Positions 4,219-7,802 of a DNA stretch of 7,802 bases are shown in pieces. Position 1 is the first letter of the stretch. Each line of letters begins with the position of its first letter. The notes below the pieces were generated by a model. The model was not told where the DNA came from. It ran no database searches and was given only the letters and a program-made list of their open reading frames with translations. Position numbers and translations under genes: made by a program. The stretch comes from Lactobacillus helveticus DSM 20075 = CGMCC 1.1877 (GTDB lineage Bacteria > Bacillota > Bacilli > Lactobacillales > Lactobacillaceae): the NCBI RefSeq assembly GCF_000160855.1, contig NZ_GG700765.1, forward strand, positions 1-7,802, written 5' to 3'.

Positions 4219-5226
4219 ATGAGTTATTATGATTATTCACAGTCACCAGTTGAATTTGCTTACAATAACAACGGCAAAAATATGCGAGCTATTAACTGGA
4301 ATGACATTAAAGATGATAAGGATCTTGAGGTTTGGAACAGAGTTACTCAAAACTTTTGGTTACCTGAAAAAATCCCAGTTTCGAATGATATAAGTTCTTG
4401 GAATCAATTATCTGATGACTGGCAACAGCTTATAACTCGCACTTTCACTGGATTGACTTTATTAGATACAACTCAAGCAAGTGTGGGTGATGTAGCCCAA
4501 ATTAAAAATTCACAAACTGATATAGAGCAAGCTATCTATGCAAATTTTGCTTTTATGGTTGCTGTCCATGCAAGATCATATGGAACTATTTTTTCTACTT
4601 TATGTACTAGTGAACAAATTGAAGAAGCGCATGAATGGGTAGTTAATAATGATGCTTTACAAGCAAGAGCGAAAGCGGTAATTCCGTATTATACAGGCAA
4701 TGATCCGCTTAAATCAAAGGTTGCCGCAGCAATTATGCCAGGGTTCCTGCTTTATGGTGGTTTTTATTTACCATTTTATTTAGCTGCAAGAGGTAAATTG
4801 CCTAATACTGCTGATATTATTAGATTGATCTTAAGAGATAAGGTTATTCACAATTATTATAGTGGTTACAAATATCAATTGGCCGTAAAGAAATTAGCTC
4901 CAGCTAAACAAGCAGAAATGAAAAAATTCGTTTTTGATTTCTTAGATAAACTAATTGATTTGGAAAAGAAATATTTGCACGAGCTTTATGGTGATTTTGA
5001 TTTGGTTGATGATGCAATTCATTTCAGTTTGTATAATGCAGGTAAATTTTTACAAAATTTAGGCTATGATTCTCCTTTTACCGCAGAAGAAACTTATGTT
5101 TCTCCAGAAGTATTCGCTCAATTATCAGCTCAAGCTGATGAAAACCATGATTTCTTTTCTGGTAATGGTTCTTCATATGTAATGGGAACAGGAGAGGAGA
5201 CTAAAGATGATGACTGGGATTTCTAA
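4219..5226 (+). CDS. nrdF: Class Ie (metal-free) ribonucleotide reductase radical subunit NrdF
   Basis: Small (beta) subunit of class I ribonucleotide reductase, 335 residues, supplying the radical that NrdE uses to reduce ribonucleoside diphosphates. Of the six classical metal ligands, Asp83 (LLDTTQ), His117 (AVHARSYG) and His211 (HNYYSGY) remain, but three Glu are replaced: Val114 (FMVAVH), Pro174 (IMPGF) and Lys208 (RDKVIH). This V-P-K set is the published signature of class Ie NrdF from Mesoplasma, Mycoplasma and Aerococcus, which binds no metal and carries a DOPA radical made from the Tyr equivalent to Tyr121. From memory, the residues correspond to Mesoplasma florum NrdF with an offset of five. 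The C-terminal acidic tail ending DDDWDF is the NrdE docking peptide. ATG 4219 is chosen over in-frame ATG 4204 because AGGAG (4209-4213) precedes it by 5 nt. Its last 20 nt overlap nrdI. The class Ie assignment rests on residues, not biochemistry. Confidence 0.95.
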   Translation: MSYYDYSQSPVEFAYNNNGKNMRAINWNDIKDDKDLEVWNRVTQNFWLPEKIPVSNDISSWNQLSDDWQQLITRTFTGLTLLDTTQASVGDVAQIKNSQTDIEQAIYANFAFMVAVHARSYGTIFSTLCTSEQIEEAHEWVVNNDALQARAKAVIPYYTGNDPLKSKVAAAIMPGFLLYGGFYLPFYLAARGKLPNTADIIRLILRDKVIHNYYSGYKYQLAVKKLAPAKQAEMKKFVFDFLDKLIDLEKKYLHELYGDFDLVDDAIHFSLYNAGKFLQNLGYDSPFTAEETYVSPEVFAQLSAQADENHDFFSGNGSSYVMGTGEETKDDDWDF

Positions 5227-5632
5227 AAAGCCATTAGTAGTCTATTATTCTTCCACTTCAAATAATACAGCACGCTTTGTAGAAAAGTTAGATTGTAATT
5301 CTATTAGGATTCCTATTAAACTCAGTAAAGAAATTTCAGTTTCTGAAGAATATATTTTAATTACGCCAACTTATTCTGGTGGCCATGGGACTACAGGTGC
5401 TGTGCCTAAGCAAGTTATCCACTTTTTGAACAAATTGGCTAATCGGCAAAAATGTATTGGTGTTATTGCTAGTGGAAATACCAATTTTGGTAATTCTTTT
5501 GCCTTGGCAGGGGATGTAATTTCTAAGAAATTACATGTTCCTTATCTATATAAATTTGAGTTAATGGGAACAACTGAAGATGTAAATAATGTTAATAAAA
5601 TAATTGCTGATGCAGGTGAAGACAATGACTGA
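5207..5632 (+). CDS. nrdI: NrdI flavodoxin-like activator of NrdF
   Basis: A 141-residue flavodoxin-fold protein that binds FMN and activates NrdF. In classical class Ib it delivers an oxidant to a dimanganese site; in class Ie systems it is required, with oxygen, to hydroxylate the NrdF tyrosine to DOPA. The FMN phosphate loop is YYSSTSNNTARF (13-24). The flavin-contacting loops are TPTYSGGHGTTGAVP (53-67) and ASGNTNFGNSF (88-98), and the C-terminal YKFELMGTTEDV (115-126) is typical of NrdI. GAGGAG (5194-5199) lies 7 nt before ATG 5207; the next codon is also ATG, and starting there would remove only one residue. It overlaps nrdF by 20 nt and nrdE by 8 nt, so all three genes are tightly coupled. 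Confidence 0.95.
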   Translation: MMTGISKKPLVVYYSSTSNNTARFVEKLDCNSIRIPIKLSKEISVSEEYILITPTYSGGHGTTGAVPKQVIHFLNKLANRQKCIGVIASGNTNFGNSFALAGDVISKKLHVPYLYKFELMGTTEDVNNVNKIIADAGEDND

Positions 5633-7793
5633 TAATCTTAATCATGATTCATATATTTCTTTAAATGCACTTACTAAATTTAAAGATGAAAAAGGAAATT
5701 ATAATTTTAAAGCTGACAAGGAAGCTACTAAGCAATATCTTGAAAATCATATTGAACCAAGAATGAAAAAGTTTGCTTCTTTAGAAGAAAAATTAGCTTA
5801 TTTAGTTGATAATAATTACTATGATAAAAAAGTTCTAGATTTATATACAGCTAAATTTATTAAAGAAATTTTCAAATTAGCTTATGCACAAAATTTTAGC
5901 TTTTTGAACTTTATGGGTGCAGCTAAATTCTATAAAGCATATGCCTTAAAAACAAACGATAATAAACAATTTTTAGAACGTTTTGAAGATCGGGCTGTTA
6001 TGAATGCTTTATTTTTAGCTGATGGCAATGAAGAACTGGCCTTGAATTTAGTTAAAGATATTATTAGTAATCGTTTCCAGCCAGCAACTCCGACTTTCTT
6101 GAATGCAGGTAAAAAGAGACGCGGTGAATATATTTCATGTTATTTGCTCAGAGTTGAAGACAATATGGAATCAATTTCACGAGCAATAAGCACAAGTCTG
6201 CAATTATCTAAACGTGGTGGTGGTGTTGCTCTATGCTTAACTAATTTGCGTGAATTAGGTGCACCTATTAAAAAAATGAAGAATTTATCTAGTGGGATAA
6301 TTCCTGTAATGAAATTACTAGAAGATTCATTTTCTTATGCCAATCAATTAGGGCAAAGACAAGGTGCCGGCGCAGTTTATTTAAGTGCCCATCATCCCCA
6401 GATTATGCAATTTTTAGATACTAAACGAGAAAACGCTGACGAAAAGGTAAGAATAAAATCTTTATCACTTGGCGTAGTGATTCCAGATATTACTTTTGAA
6501 CTAGCCAAAGAAAATAAAAAGATGGCTTTGTTTTCACCATATGATATTAAACGTGAATATGGTAAACCAATGTCAGATATTTCAATTACTAAAGAATACC
6601 AAAATCTCCTTAATAATCCACGTATTAAAAAGACATTTATCAATGCTAGAAAATTCTTCCAAACTATTGCTGAAGTTCAATTTGAATCAGGGTATCCTTA
6701 TATTATGTATGAAGATACTGTCAATCGAAGAAACCCACAAAAGAAATTGGGGCGGATCGTGATGTCTAATTTATGTTCAGAAATTGCTCAGGTTAATACG
6801 CCAAGTACCTATAATGAAGACTTAAGTTTTAATAAGACGGGCTACGATGTTTGTTGTAATTTAGGATCACTTAATATTGCAGCAGCAATGAATAGCGCTG
6901 ACAAGTTAGGTAGTTTGGTTTCTGATAGTGTTCAAGCGCTTAATCGTGTCGCCAGGTCTTCAGATTTAGATTGTGCTCCTTCAATTAAAAAGGGAAATAA
7001 AGCTAATCGAGCAATCGGTCTAGGAGCAATGAATTTACATGGCTTTTTAGCAACTAATCATATTTATTATGATTCACCAGAAGCAGTTGAATTTACAGGA
7101 ATTTTCTTTTATACAATTGCATACCATGCATTTAAAGAATCAAATAAATTAGCTGAAAAGTATGGTGCTTTTAAAGGATTCAAAGATTCATCATATGCTA
7201 GTGGTGATTATTTCAAAAAATTTATTGATGAGGAAGTCTCACCGAAAACAGACAAGATTAAAGAAATTGTAGCTAAATATAAATTAGTTATTCCAACTAA
7301 AGAAGATTGGGAAGAATTGATTACTAAAATTAAAAAGACAGGTATAGCTAATGCTAACTTATTAGCAGTTGCACCTACTGGATCAATTAGTTATTTATCT
7401 TCATGTACACCAAGTTTGCAGCCAGTAGTAGCTCCTGTTGAAACACGCAAAGAGGCTGATTTGGGTCGAATTTATGTACCAGCTTATAAGATTAATAAAG
7501 ACAATTATGAGTATTACGAAAAGGGTGCATATGAAGTAGGACCTAATGCTATTATTGATATTACAGCTGCTGCACAAAAGTATGTTGATCAATCAATTTC
7601 GTTAACTTTATTTGTTGAAGATAATGCAACAACAAGAGATTTAAATAAGGCTTATATTTATGCCTTTAAAAAGCGATGCAACTCAATTTATTATGTTAGA
7701 GTAAGAGAAAAAGTTTTAGCTGGTAGTGAGAACTTGACTGCAGACGAATGTTTAATTCAAAATGGTGCAGAATGCCAGAAATGTATGATTTAG
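5625..7793 (+). CDS. nrdE: Ribonucleoside-diphosphate reductase catalytic subunit NrdE
   Basis: Large (alpha) subunit of class Ib/Ie ribonucleotide reductase, 722 residues, complete. It reduces ribonucleoside diphosphates to deoxy forms using a thiyl radical generated by electron transfer from NrdF. Visible catalytic elements are the active-site redox pair Cys172 (EYISCYLL) and Cys411 (CNLGSLNI), the NLCSE motif with Asn382, thiyl Cys384 and Glu386, the tyrosine pair Tyr689-Tyr690 (SIYYVRVR) for radical transfer, and the C-terminal CQKC (717-720) that shuttles electrons from a redoxin. KRGGGVAL (196-203) and PTGSISY (584-590) are also canonical. There is no N-terminal ATP-cone, as usual for NrdE. 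ATG 5625 is chosen because AGGTGA (5614-5619) lies 5 nt before it; upstream in-frame TTG 5604 and ATG 5610 lie within nrdI and lack a good RBS. No nrdH redoxin gene is in the window, so the reductant is supplied from elsewhere. Confidence 0.96.
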   Translation: MTDNLNHDSYISLNALTKFKDEKGNYNFKADKEATKQYLENHIEPRMKKFASLEEKLAYLVDNNYYDKKVLDLYTAKFIKEIFKLAYAQNFSFLNFMGAAKFYKAYALKTNDNKQFLERFEDRAVMNALFLADGNEELALNLVKDIISNRFQPATPTFLNAGKKRRGEYISCYLLRVEDNMESISRAISTSLQLSKRGGGVALCLTNLRELGAPIKKMKNLSSGIIPVMKLLEDSFSYANQLGQRQGAGAVYLSAHHPQIMQFLDTKRENADEKVRIKSLSLGVVIPDITFELAKENKKMALFSPYDIKREYGKPMSDISITKEYQNLLNNPRIKKTFINARKFFQTIAEVQFESGYPYIMYEDTVNRRNPQKKLGRIVMSNLCSEIAQVNTPSTYNEDLSFNKTGYDVCCNLGSLNIAAAMNSADKLGSLVSDSVQALNRVARSSDLDCAPSIKKGNKANRAIGLGAMNLHGFLATNHIYYDSPEAVEFTGIFFYTIAYHAFKESNKLAEKYGAFKGFKDSSYASGDYFKKFIDEEVSPKTDKIKEIVAKYKLVIPTKEDWEELITKIKKTGIANANLLAVAPTGSISYLSSCTPSLQPVVAPVETRKEADLGRIYVPAYKINKDNYEYYEKGAYEVGPNAIIDITAAAQKYVDQSISLTLFVEDNATTRDLNKAYIYAFKKRCNSIYYVRVREKVLAGSENLTADECLIQNGAECQKCMI

Positions 7794-7802
7794 TTTAATA
7801 AT

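Overview
The window looks like chromosomal DNA of a low-GC Gram-positive bacterium of the Lactobacillales, most likely a Lactobacillaceae species. Shine-Dalgarno sites are strong (GGAGG, AAGGAGG), promoters are sigma-A-like, Trp is encoded by TGG, and the gene families (a cysK-ctl-cysE cluster, a ButA-like acetoin reductase, a class I ribonucleotide reductase operon) are typical of lactic acid bacteria. All intact genes are on the + strand.

Region 1 (1-340) is AT-rich with no recognisable gene. Region 2 (335-3363) is a complete transcription unit for making cysteine. It has a near-consensus promoter, a 24-residue leader peptide with five Cys codons, a strong intrinsic terminator before the first structural gene, then a cysteine synthase/cystathionine beta-synthase-type enzyme, a cystathionine gamma-lyase-type enzyme and serine acetyltransferase, closed by a 20-bp perfect hairpin. 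Layout and alternative RNA pairings suggest cysteine-responsive transcription attenuation by a stalled ribosome. Together the enzymes could acetylate serine, condense O-acetylserine with sulfide or homocysteine, and release cysteine from cystathionine.

Region 3 (3364-4013) is a scar: an extended -10 promoter with a 13-bp inverted-repeat operator and a strong RBS drive only about 22 codons of an XRE regulator. These are fused in frame to the C-terminal half of a short-chain dehydrogenase that is itself frameshifted. Base composition drops from GC-rich (cys genes) to AT-rich around here, so the scar probably marks a recombination or insertion boundary.

Region 4 (4101-7793) is an AT-rich nrdF-nrdI-nrdE operon with overlapping genes and a promoter carrying two NrdR-box-like sites. 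Its NrdF lacks three of the four carboxylate metal ligands (replaced by Val114, Pro174 and Lys208) but keeps Asp83, both His and Tyr121. This is the VPK signature of the metal-free class Ie reductases, which use a DOPA radical generated with NrdI. NrdE keeps all expected catalytic residues.

The two most notable items are the Cys-codon leader attenuator upstream of the cysteine genes and the class Ie reductase operon.
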